DNA from: Trichoplax adhaerens
Lineage: Eukaryota; Placozoa; Uniplacotomia; Trichoplacea; Trichoplacidae
Direction of reading: 5' to 3'
NCBI RefSeq assembly: GCF_000150275.1
Contig: NW_002060944.1
Span: forward strand, 9,520,704-9,584,703
DNA length: 64,000 bases
The notes beneath the pieces were generated by a model. That model was given only the letters and a program-made list of their open reading frames with translations. It did not search any database and was not told where the DNA came from. Position numbers and translations under genes: made by a program. Positions 49,292 through 60,479 of this stretch are shown piece after piece. Every line of letters begins with the position of its first letter. Position 1 is the stretch's first letter.

Positions 49292-51880
49292 CTAGTCTTC
49301 TTCGGAGAACAGTTCCATTTTAGCCGAAGGCAAACCTCGAGATGATTTCACGCTATTGCTCCTCTTTTCCTTTCTTGAAGGTTTTACAGTACTATTTTCT
49401 CTCTTTGTTGCGTTCATTTTATAACCGAACTGTTGACGAAGATTATAACGTGTAGGTGAACGAGTCATCCTCTCTGGTGTTGCCTACAATTACAGTTTAG
49501 AAAAATCTTTATGCGCGTAGTCTAGTAAATTATATGAGTAGTTATCATGACCAGACGTATATCACTCTTATGTATGTAAAATCGATTGGCAAGGATTGAA
49601 TGCAATCAATATATGCTAAAATCTTAAATCAACAAATCGACAGACTAATTAATGGTTTGGTTTACAAAGTCATGCGGTAATTCTCTACACCGCGGGCTAA
49701 TTATATTACTAATACAAGCAAATTGAAAAATATAGGCTTACCTCGCCATTCGGTATCTTTTTAGTATCATTAACTGCAGATTTCGGTTTTAATCTTCCTG
49801 ATGTTTCTGGATGTACAATCGCTCTCATCTCAAAATCACTTTCACAGTCATCAGAAATGCCACTGTCACGCAAACTGGATAAATTTTTACTTTTGGCTAC
49901 AACTTGATGCTGTTGATTTCTTTTCATCTGCTTCCCTAAATGTTTGTTTAAAATCTTAGCTGAGGAGTTTTCATTAGCGGAATCCACATCTGGTAATGTA
50001 TCTTCTTTCTCAGGGAAGAGTAACTTTTTATTTAGCAAAGCTTTGATTTCCACATTTTGCTTCGTAATTGCATTAGGGGAATCGATGTCTGATAATAATC
50101 TACCATCTTCCTTAGCTAAGGGTGATTTATTGTTTAAGAGAGCTTTGATTTCCATATTTTGTTTCGTAATTTTTTCCAGTAAAGCATTATTAATTTTCTT
50201 ATAATCGCGATACTTAATATAGGAAATTACAAGAATCATAGTACAGATCCCAATGAAAATTCTCCTACCGATCCATGTTGTGCTATAAATTGTATCCTAT
50301 AAGCGTGAAATGCAATAAAATTGTAGCTAGAATAATACTAAATGCAAAATTACTCAGCTATAGATTTTCTATATATTCCTTTCTAACCTTGATTTTGTTA
50401 TCGACAGGTCGATAACTGTGTAAAATCGCTGTCAATACTCGTTCAAATATTACATTGATCGTTAAAACTAGATATAACCAAATTCTTGCATTCGCAGTGG
50501 ACGGTGTCGTAGTTAGCAAATACGCTAATGAAACACCAATCACATAATAAATGCTGGTATAAATTGTAGAAAATTCTCCCAGAAGTAGCATTTGGAGCGA
50601 AGTCAAATATCGTAAATTATTCCCTAAACTACTAAATGCTGCTCGAATTGTTTGATAATTCTCTTGAGCCTTACTGTTAGTCTTCGCCAAAATATCAGTC
50701 ATATCTTCAGTAGAATTTTTGATAGATTCTTTCAAAAGTCTTTCATTTTGAATTATTAACTTTTGATTCTCTAAGGAATTATGTTGCTTTTGTAGCAGCT
50801 ACAAGGATATAAAAACAGGTAGAGCATGTATATTATGATTTAGGGTACGGAAAAATATTGCAAATATGCTGTTCAAAGCTAGTATCCAAAGTACTTTATT
50901 GATTATAAGACATGTAAAATCAAGCTATAGTCTTTTGTAGTAGTATCATAAAGAGCTAATGTATCAGCAGCAACGATGATTTTATACTCGTATATGTAAA
51001 ACTGCTCCAGCTGTTATAAATCGGGTCCAGTTTGCAGAAGCATGCACGTATTTTAACCCAAGTTTACAACAGCAAATTTTAGTAATTCTTTCAATCTTGT
51101 ATCTTTGCTCAAACAAGTTCTTAAAATCTCTCTGGTCAAGTCAAACTTTCTCTTAAATACCGTAATATCCAAATTACCTAATCTAGCGTTCTTGCATGGC
51201 TAATGAAAGTATTTCAGCTACAACCGTACCGTCTAGTACTATTATACTGTAGAGATCGGTCGATAATCGATGAAATATAATCAAGAAAACGATCTTATAT
51301 GATATAATTATATTATAATTATATAATTATTACTAACCTGTTCATGGTATTGCAACGACTTCTTTAGTTTCTTAGCTGTTTCGAGGGAAGAGATCGATAG
51401 CTGATTAATAATGAACTCAGTATTTTCTTGCCATTGCTGATTTCTGATGAAAAAACAGATGCTTATAGAATTTGTGAAGAATTCAGTGTAGATGATAAAA
51501 TCTGCTTTATCCATAGTTTGGGTGCATTCTTCAATAGACTGATTATTAGAGCACGGGAATATCGGATGTCCAGATTGTGCTAGATGACAGTTAGTGAGAG
51601 AAATAGCTAGCCTGGATTGATCGATTGAAGAGAGGTGCTTGCAGCCACGCTGAAATTGCATCAAGGCTTCGTGCCAGCATTGTGCTGTCTCGCTCCACTT
51701 GCGTAATTGACTTAGATAGTTACGTCCATGTTTTATATTTTCACTAGACACAATTTCGAAAGCTGGTTGTTCATATTTATTACTCGAAAAATCGGAATTA
51801 CAAACAAGTGACAACCCAAGCAAAATTATGGCTCCTAAAATTTCTTTATAACCATGACGGAGTATTTCGGTAAGTGCCAT
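49292..51880 (-). CDS. KAR5/GEX1/Brambleberry-family nuclear fusion protein
   Basis: Membrane protein of the nuclear-envelope fusion family (yeast Kar5, plant GEX1, zebrafish Brambleberry), which acts when gamete or cleavage-stage nuclei fuse. Four exons with all phases closing: 51880-51338, 50798-50388, 50296-49742 and 49483-49292, giving 566 residues. A signal peptide covers about 1-28. The cysteine-rich ectodomain has C68, C80, C98, C110, C119 and C142 within motifs CWHEALMQFQRGC, QSRLAISLTNCHL, SGHPIFPC and DFIIYTEFFTNSISICFF, which match Brambleberry closely. A coiled coil (about 165-235) is followed by hydrophobic segments at about 257-278, 286-304 and 330-346, then a charged tail with two tandem copies of a 33-residue motif (361-426) and a basic, Ser-rich end. 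It is head-to-head with IQCK, 1.8 kb apart. Confidence 0.9.
49973..50170 (-). repeat. In-frame tandem duplication inside the KAR5-like tail
   Basis: Two adjacent 33-codon units beginning ITKQNMEIKALLNNK and ITKQNVEIKALLNKK, each followed by a Lys/Glu segment and an acidic DxDS(P/A)N end. They are similar at both DNA and protein level. Confidence 0.9.
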
Positions 51881-52276
51881 TTCTGCAGTAAGATGGAAGA
51901 GAGGGATTTTAAAAAGTTCCAGCTACAAAGTCATCATGTGGTGTAATGCATGCTGCATAAAACTAAAATTAATCATGATTAGTGCTCTTAGTTCATGCTT
52001 TTCGGAAGAAGTATATGCCGTATGACTTATAAGCTAAATCCGTAGTATTTGCTATATCTACAGTAAGGTATTGCCCAAAAATTAGATTTGATGAAGTATC
52101 AGGTGTCAACTTATTTCTAACTGTAAATAATTATTTTGTAATTTTAATTTACTAAGTTATCATAAAGGCAAGCTTTGCACGAAGATTGAAAAACATCCTT
52201 TATGACAGTGCTTTGAAGTACAGGTCATGTGCAGCTCTACCTAGGTTCTGTGCAGACATTTTTGCCTTAAGGTGCT
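51881..52276. other. Promoter-proximal region of the KAR5-like gene
   Basis: First part of the 1.8-kb divergent intergenic region. No distinct element recognised. Confidence 0.35.
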
Positions 52277-53190
52277 AAAGATGATATTACTTCGCATGCT
52301 ATATTTGCATTACGGTGTATCTTTTCATTTTTGTTGCGAGCTGATTTCTAGATCTAGTAAAGATTTACATACAATAATTTGCTAGTCCCAGTATTTCATT
52401 AGGAACAACTTTGAATATATATTGCTTGTAATAAATTCTAAACGCTGTCTAGTCTCTACTATCATAAGAGACTCATATTAATGATTAAAACAAATAAAGG
52501 ATCTATACTTGTATCGATAAAGCCTAATAATATCATAGGTATATATATAAACCTTTACCTTATTTTTGTGTCAGATTTATCATAGAAGTACTGTACTTTG
52601 CATTAATATCTCATCAATTTGCTATAGTTCGGCCATTCAGTAAAATAACTGAAAGTTCTTTGCTTTTAGCTGAATGTCATAAAACATTGATTAGTCTCCT
52701 GAATAAACTGATAATAAGTTGTGTTATCCTTAGATCGTTTTAAGATGATATTGCAGCACACACAATATCTGTATTATATCTGTTCATTTTTATTGGATAT
52801 AAATTGCTAGATCTGGTAAAGATTTACATATGGCAATTTACTGGTCTCGGCATTTCGTTAGGAACGATTTCCAGCATAGATTGCTGGTAATAAATTCCAG
52901 ATACTGTTTAGTCTCTACAACTATACCTCACATTAATAATAAATGATAATGGACCTTTACTTGTATCCATTAAGCCTAATAAGATTTTAGGCATATCTAA
53001 ACCTTTATCTCATTCTCTAATCAGATTTATCATAGAAGCACTTTGTATTAATGTCATTATAATCAAATTATTATAGTTAGACCATTCAGGAAAATATATG
53101 AGAGATCTTCATCCTAAATTAAACTTTAGATAACTTTGATTAGTCTTCTGAGTAAACTGGTAATAAGTTAAGCTACCTTAAGATCGATTT
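52277..53190. repeat. Diverged tandem duplication of about 450 bp in a divergent promoter region
   Basis: 52277-52736 and 52740-53190 align along their length at an offset of about 459. Shared blocks include GATCT(A/G)GTAAAGATTTACAT, CAGATTTATCATAGAAG, GCCTAATAA and GATTAGTCT. The identity is moderate, so this is an old duplication. It fills much of the region between the KAR5-like gene and IQCK. Confidence 0.85.
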
Positions 53191-53655
53191 AAACTGTTAC
53201 ACTTAACCAATTTTAGCAAAATTTCTCTGAGGTAGAGTATATACGAATGAGAATGCAGTCATCTATATTATCGCCATTTTATACTAGGACAGAACCCAAG
53301 CCACAAGCATTGTTCATACTGAATACTTACTGAATAGTCAAGACTATAGTGAATGATGGAAAGAGACTATTATACAATGAGGGTACTGTTTTATGCATAA
53401 CTACAACAAGTAGTGTAATTTGTGTATTTCGTATGGCGACGACTAGTCATAAAGTAGCCGTTATTGCCATGGCAACAAGTCAACTGATGACTCGAAGCAG
53501 GAGATGTTAGAGAGAACGATGATAAACTACAGTATATCGAATACACAAACAAAATTAGTCGCAGCTATTAATTGTACGTGGATAGCAGTAAAAAAAGGAT
53601 TTCATAAAGCATTATTTCGATATTACTTCGTTATACAGCTTGAAATATAGACTCC

Positions 53656-55537
53656 ATGGAGACCGGCTATCATAAAGCTTTCACTATTCAAACTAAATAT
53701 AATATTTGGGAGGAAATCTTAAAAGAAAATGACATAATGCAGCAGAAATATACGTCTCAACAGCAAGTAATCAATAAAGAGCCAATCGAGGTCATCCCTT
53801 TCGATCCAGCTAAAGTCACACCAGTCATGCATGGTCAAAGTTGTGAACCTATTTATGAAGCCAATCAAGCAGATGAACTATTTGGTAGGTTTAATCCGGC
53901 CATCATTCATCCAGCTTTTGCTGGCTATAGGGAAATAATCGAGCAAGAGGATGAAAAGGTTTCTCAGCTGTCTGTTGAACTACCAGATTCCAAAACGTGT
54001 AAGCTATAAAATAGGACTATCTCTATATCAACTAAATGAACTACCGTACTCCTAAGTCAATTTATTAATATGTACGTACTGCTATATATTTAGTCTTGTA
54101 TGGATTAATATTTATTATTTCTGATTGTAGTAGCATCTTTTAAACTGAAATTTACGTAATATAAATAATTAGAATAGCTTAAATACTATTATTATATAAA
54201 AAGTATAGACTCTCAGCATATACGATTGCTTTAATCATGATAATACATAGGTCCTCCCAAGATATATCTTGAGACGTATATATTTCCAGTTTTAATGCCT
54301 GCACTGAGGAATTTGATATTACAGGCAAAGAAAGACCGTGCACTAGAGGTATCTTGCCAGTAATTAGAAATTTCTATTCTCTTAAATTATTTTCATTGCA
54401 ATTGAACATAATCCATTTTACGAAAAGCTTCTACGGCAAATTTTATTAAATAATTTACTTATCTATTGTACTATACTACGTCTGAATTAGGAGAGCAAAC
54501 TTCAACATTTTTATATTTTACTTTTTAGAGAAGGCGAACTAAACTTAATGCCTTGGAATGGCTGACGGAGTATATTTATAAGTAAGATTGAGTCAGTTTC
54601 AACTCGTTTCAATTAATTGATGATGCAGCTCTTGCAATTAAATATGTACGGTTACTTTATTTGACGTATATAGCGGAATAAAGAGTGCTAATAGAACATT
54701 TTTAAGCAGTAGTAGCCATTTTGATTAGTTGACGATGATGTAGCTATTGGAATTTAGTTCAGATATTTGCGTTACTTGATGTATGTCCAGCGTAGTTAAG
54801 AGTGCCAATAGGATATTTTTAGACATGCTAGTAACTATTTCACATACTAATTCACCAGAAATAATCCTAATTACAAAGAAGAAAGAGAAAATATAGCTTT
54901 AGATGATATTCCATTCGTGAAGGAGGTGTTAGAAAAACAGTAAGTGTCTAACTACAATTATCATCATGCTTATTAAAAATTTTCTTGCGTAAGATTCGGG
55001 TTATGAAGGACGCTTTGCGGATGTATGAGGATATATACATATATAATTAACGCCAGTATTTTCAAATTTAAGCTACGTTATGGAAGATCATTTTACTAAT
55101 TTTAATTCTCATAGCCCAAGACCACCACTTCCACTGTCTTTACTGCTGAGTGATGATGAAGCTGCAACTATCGTCCAGTCCGCATTCAGAGGATATTTGG
55201 TATGATAATCTTTAGTAATCACTTCCACAAAGAGTTTAGGTAATTGATTTGATATTCGATTCCAAACTCGTAAATTGCTCTTTCTTACTTACCGCAGGTT
55301 CGTCGTGATGCTGAAGTGCAAGAGCTACGACAATATCAACGTGAAATGAAAGAAGTAAGACAAACTTAACTATCGCTTATACTGGTTTTTATCAATAGAT
55401 GAAAAAATTTCATAGAAAGACATTAAATATGGCTGTATTATATATCATAGATTCCTAAGGACAAAATTATATATGAACCAGTAGACTATTGGCTTGAAAA
55501 TGGTGGTAAAGATAAAAAAAATAATGCAGAATCGTAA
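53656..55537 (+). CDS. IQCK: IQ motif-containing protein K (IQCK)
   Basis: IQ-motif protein expected to bind calmodulin or EF-hand light chains; its cellular role is poorly known. Seven exons with all phases closing: 53656-53998, 54251-54348, 54529-54581, 54859-54939, 55115-55199, 55298-55354 and 55451-55537, giving 267 residues. Diagnostic matches to human IQCK, as recalled: NIWEEILKEND near the N-terminus; SKTCPPKIYLETYIFPVLMP across the first junction; then RRRTKLNALEWLTEYIY, HPRPPLPLSLLLSDDEA, and the IQ motif IVQSAFRGYLVRRD followed by EVQELRQYQREMKE. The end IIYEPVDYWLENGG is lineage-specific. The start is the first ATG of the frame, close to the conserved NIWEEI. Intron 3 contains a local duplication. 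Confidence 0.92.
54609..54838. repeat. Diverged tandem duplication of about 115 bp in IQCK intron 3
   Basis: 54609-54721 and 54723-54838 share, in order, TTGA(T/C)GATG(A)TG(C/T)AGCT, GAGTGC(T/C)AATAG and ATTTTTA. Old and only moderately similar. Confidence 0.7.
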
Positions 55538-58330
55538 CTAATATTATCACTATAGAAGATATAATGAATTTTCTTTACGATACGACAACACTTGATCAAA
55601 AAGCATCGTTCAACCGCACGTATTTGTGTAAATAGATTGTTATATACGAATATATAGCAATGCTTTACTGTAAAATTATCAACATTTGTATTTGGCTTTA
55701 TTGCAAGAAATTTTTACTTATTATATTCTATATATATAAAAAATATTGTAACACCATAACATCAATATTTCTCAAGATCATTAGGCCATGATATTAATTT
55801 TCATTAAACTCTACGGAAATGTGCATGATATGTTCGTCTTAAATTCAAATTTTGGGTTTGAATGTGACCCAGTAGATAATGCAACCAATTATAGATGAAA
55901 TGTGTTGACTAGCAGATTTCAAGCTAGCTTACCTGTAATAAAGTATTGTAAGGACCATGTCTCGTTTTAAATATCATTTTTATTTGATTGCTGATATACT
56001 GAAACAGATGATTATCTTAACTAAACTATAAATACATACAAATTAGAAGTCAAGTTAGACTTTAATTCAATACTTCCTGATTAAACTGTTGCAAATTAAA
56101 CAATAACTGACAATTATGGATCGCATACTCTTTGCAGTTAATAAATTAAAACCGGTAATTAAGGTTACAAACTGACAAAATCCCTCAGAGTCAAGCCAAT
56201 GTAAGTAGGGAAAGATTCAAAATCTCATTCCGTATACATTAAATCTTTTATTACTCATGGTAGAACATGTTTACAAATTTAAATTTAGCATTGCTATGTT
56301 AAATAACAACCAAGCAATCAAAAAAATTAAGTTATAATAACCTAGCTACTGCCGTACTGCTATTTGGAATCGTACCGCAGTATATTAATAGTTGCAAGAG
56401 TATATAGAGTATTTGGGCTGTCGCATCATTGGCCATACTCAACTAAAATGCTTTATTCTGTCAACTTACTGAAACAGAATTTTATTAAGGATAGTACTAC
56501 TAAACTATCAGTATTAATATTGTAAAGTATAAATCTTATTATTTATAAACCAATATGTACTTAAACAGAGGTATGTCCTAACATAAGGCCTTTATCTACT
56601 TTGAAAGTCTTAATTTTCATTTCCATTACTTCAAAAAGATTATATAGTGAAAAATTTTACCATCGTTGTATTTCTTCACCTTAATCTATAGAATATAGAT
56701 TTAAACAATTTCTGATACTTGCTTTGATTTAGATGCATTACTTTATGTTTAGTAATACTTTGTTATAAAGAATTGAATTTAATGTGAACTTCTTTGTTGA
56801 AAAAATTTAATTAATAAAATAAAATGGGCACATTTAATAAGTTGCAAATATATTACTTTGATATTCAAGAAGAATCTGCGAAATGCAATTTTACAGTTAT
56901 TATTTCAACAATTAGCGTACATTAAATTTACATAAGATCCAAGACTTTATGTGAAAGTACGCTTTAGTTGGTACTAAATATCTACAGAGTTACAAGGACT
57001 GGTTTATCATAGACTAAAAGTCTGAGACTTTCTTTGCTGGAAGCCTTAGGAAAAGCTAACTTCTTAATTATAATTTGCAAAGATCTTGGCAATACTAGTG
57101 TGGTACTTTATTAAACGAAACGGTAAGTACCATTCTAAGTAAGATGGATCACAAGAATAAAAGATCATTCCATCACCGAGTTTTGTATAGTGTACTCTCA
57201 GTGTATGCCAGGATCTTGCATCTGTGAAAATTGATATCCATTCGTATGGGTTGGCATGCTTAAAAATAATACGGCTACCTATTAGTTCTCATAATAAAGT
57301 TAAGGAACCTAGTTTGTGTGATATCTTTCTCTGCTAAGGAAATATCTTCTCAGTTTTACTTTGTCAATAACTTAAGCTACAAGAAGAAAAATTTTGTAAT
57401 ACTTTATTCCGCTGTCCTTCTTCTTTTGTCCTGTAGTGTTTCAGATCGCATTGTAAGCTCTTAACATATCTTTAAATATAGGTATATATTCTTCTTAATA
57501 TAAATATCTTTTCAGTCCATTTCAACTATACTGAAATATAGCTTGTTAAGCTTATTTATTTATAGCATCTACAGTCTTCGCAATTTTCCACAATCGTTTG
57601 CTATAACATAATCCATTATGGCATACCTTGCATCTAATTCTAAATTCCTCTTCTCTGTATGTGCTCTATCTTAAGGACTATAAATACTGATAATTTCTGT
57701 CACAGATTTATTAGTTGCACTCGTTAGTGTTAGTATCTGCATACGTTACCTACTACAGTTTATACATTGATCTTTGAGCAATCGCTACACTATACGCAGT
57801 TGCAATCTACAATATAGTATTCATTTTTCTGATAAAACTCCTTATATAATTATGTTATCAACTTGGTTCTACTCAAAACATCAAATATGCTAACAATGGC
57901 TTCTAGTAAGGTAAGCAATTTTAAGCTACATCCTGTACGACATAAGCTTTGCAGTCCATAAAGGTCCTAATACATTTTTATTATAAACTACAGCATCGCA
58001 CTATCTAAGACTATTAGCAGTCACAAACAACCTAGATTTAATGAAGCTAGAACTGCACAATACTGCTAATTTGGCTGCTGAGATACTGTAATATGCAAGC
58101 ATTATCTAATAAAAGGCACAATAATTCACTTTCACATAAGATTAGTATCTAAGTCATTACGCATTAAGTGCCGGCAATGATTTATTTGAATACCTTTATC
58201 TAATAAAGATGATTGAATTAAAATTTTTTCTATCTACTAGACAATTTACAGTATATATGTCTCTGTAGTTCAACACTATTCAAATACTAATATACTTAAT
58301 GCGCCATATATCAATCAAAATTTTACGGAC
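55538..58330. other. Gene-free spacer downstream of IQCK
   Basis: AT-rich, no supported feature seen. Confidence 0.5.
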
Positions 58331-58334
58331 TATG

Positions 58335-58800
58335 CAGTTATACTAAATAACGTAGTGTAACAATGCTGAATTGTGGCATGCAAATTCAATTTATAAATAT
58401 CTCTTTAGTTCACTGTTACGCTAATACTAGCCCTACAACCCGTCACTTTGCTGTGTTAGCATGAGCCTAGTCTTGCTTGAAACTTGACATGATCTGCAAC
58501 ATCTTTATTTATAATATCACTTTTAACCTGTTAAAGTATATTACAGTGTTCTATATATACCTTACAGTCTTACAGTTGCCAAGCCTGCGGTATAACATAT
58601 TGCAGTTACAGTAGTAGAGCCTGTTGCCTTAGTGTAAATGTCGTGGTTTAAGTAACATAAGTAATTATTTACGACAAAACTAGGTCGTAACAACATGTCA
58701 TTCAATATTTTATGTACTAATCAGTTATACTTAATAATACATTATAACAATGCTCTAATGTGGCTTACAAAATTAATTTATAAATATCTCTGTAGTTCAC
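58335..58800. repeat. Two diverged copies of an 80-bp segment, offset 387 bp
   Basis: 58335-58414 and 58722-58800 both begin CAGTTATACT(T)AATAA and end TTATAAATATCTCT(T/G)TAGTTCAC. A shorter trace (CTCTGTAGTTCAACAC, near 58260) may mark a third unit, so this could be an old array with a period of about 390 bp. Confidence 0.6.
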
Positions 58801-58891
58801 CATCTAAAGACGAATAGATCTAATATACTACATATCTGTAGTGCCGCGTAAATTTTAAGGTTCCTTCAGTATTAACTAATTAAGTAATACT

Positions 58892-59321
58892 CTAGTGATA
58901 AGTACTTGGTATTATAGAAATAATAGTAATCCGTATGGCGATTCTGCAGTCCTAAGTACTTATCAGGATAATTATCCGGTTTATCTTAGCCAGGTGTCTT
59001 TTAAACAACGTTCTGTATTAAAACAGCACCCTCATACGAAATTGGCAACGGGAATAATCAATAATTACGAATTATTTGGAGTTCAGAATTTTGTCACGAT
59101 CCAATGGTGTACCAATACTGTCTCACTTTGACTCACTTACGATAGTTACTCCACAAAAGAGAGCAGTGTTAATCTGCAATAAAACTTATCGAAATCTTAT
59201 GCAGAACCATGGTACTCTGCAATACTTATTTAAACTAGGGCAGGTTCCTGCGGTAAAATATAATAGGACATTGTTACGAGCTAGGAATAGACCTAGCTTG
59301 CAACAAGGATTGAAAGAGTGA
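58892..59321 (+). pseudogene. Broken open frame, possible mobile-element remnant
   Basis: One frame (to about 59131) reads TWYYRNNSNPYGDS, then YQDNYPVYLSQVSFKQRSVL and NNYELFGVQNFVTIQW. A second frame continues from about 59100 with GVPILSHFDSLTIVTPQKRA and RTLLRARNRPSLQQGLKE, then stops at 59321. Composition is protein-like rather than low-complexity, and the two frames join well if one break lies near 59100-59130. Past the stop, a further stretch includes GLRQGD, reminiscent of a reverse-transcriptase word but too short to rely on. No family assigned. Confidence 0.35.
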
Positions 59322-59344
59322 TTTCTACCCTTTGTTACTGTTAG

Positions 59345-59372
59345 TTGGAATACCAGACAATTGGTATTCCAA
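59345..59372. other. Perfect 11-bp hairpin
   Basis: TTGGAATACCA, a 6-base loop GACAAT, then TGGTATTCCAA. It sits 24 bases after the stop of the broken frame, so it could be a 3'-end structure of the same element. Confidence 0.7.
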
Positions 59373-59851
59373 GGCAGATAAGGTTTAAGACAGGGAGACC
59401 TTCAAGACTTACTAGAAAATCACAATCTAATTTATTGTCGGCGAACTCGCCGTTTATATAGGTTTCCCACCTAAAACCAGTTTAGCTACACAAATGACCT
59501 CGTCTATTAGAAATTAACCAAATTAATGCTCTAAAGAAATTCTATCTGCACAGATTAGGTACAGTCTAATTCTATTAAATTTACTATAATAGCATTAAAA
59601 AAATCAACGGTTATTAATAGTTTTACATATACATATAAAGCTATCCCACTAAGACATTTCCTCTAAAATTAGCAATTGTACTTTGAACCTTAATAACTAT
59701 GGAGGTGATAGAAATGATCCATTTTAGATGGTTGGCAATTACTATTTTAGTCTATGTAATCCTAAATTAAGGATATTAACTGTTAACCACTAAAATTACA
59801 ATTAAGGAGACCGTAAAAGATTTCTGAGATCTAAACATATATAGAACTGTT

Positions 59852-60479
59852 ACAGTGTTATATACTGTATTAGAGTAGAAATATCTATGCTAGGATAATT
59901 CTGTTAGACTATCCTTATTTAGTTAACTTATAATTTGGATATACTGTGTTTTAATATAGCACTGACTTTTTATGACAGTGACACTTATACACATACTGAA
60001 ATTAATAGTTATAATAGGGAATGCAAATCATCTACTTACAGTTCGAATCATTGTGATTGTAACTTACTTATGGTAGACTGTAAATTATCATGGAAATGTT
60101 CCGTGATAGGGCATATCGTAATCTGACTATTCTGTATTAGTCATTACATGTCTATATTCGTAAATACTGTTGTCTGCATTTAGGGAGCAGTAGCTAAAAA
60201 TAATATCTAATTCAGTAAATGATTCTAATGTTAATTGTATTAACTATGACTCATGAACTATTGAGGAGTAGTATATAAATGCAGTATATCGTGAAATAAA
60301 GAGAATTCCCCAACTTAGTGTTTAACGTAAAATACGAGGCGTTTAAGTCTTTGTGTAGTCTGCTAGTAGAGCAAAAGTGTTTGTGATAGTGCAGATATCG
60401 TTCCTTGATACGTGGTTCAAGGAATTGACTTATTGATCGTATATTGCGTTATCTTGTTGCAAAGCTGTTTTGTGACAAG
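59852..60479. repeat. Dispersed repeat, copy B (628 bp)
   Basis: Same orientation as, and highly similar to, 5442-6076. The hairpin is conserved at 60401-60424. The open stretch containing HTEINSYNR, SSTYSSNHCDCNLLMV and LSWKCSVI is uninterrupted in both copies. Where the copies differ within this stretch, several changes are silent. Confidence 0.9.

Noticed and set aside
49944-50204. 86-codon plus-strand frame
   Set aside because: Antisense shadow of the duplicated segment in KAR5-like exon 3.
59380-59440. GLRQGD as a reverse-transcriptase motif
   Set aside because: Only a six-residue resemblance, with stop codons close by and no other RT blocks.
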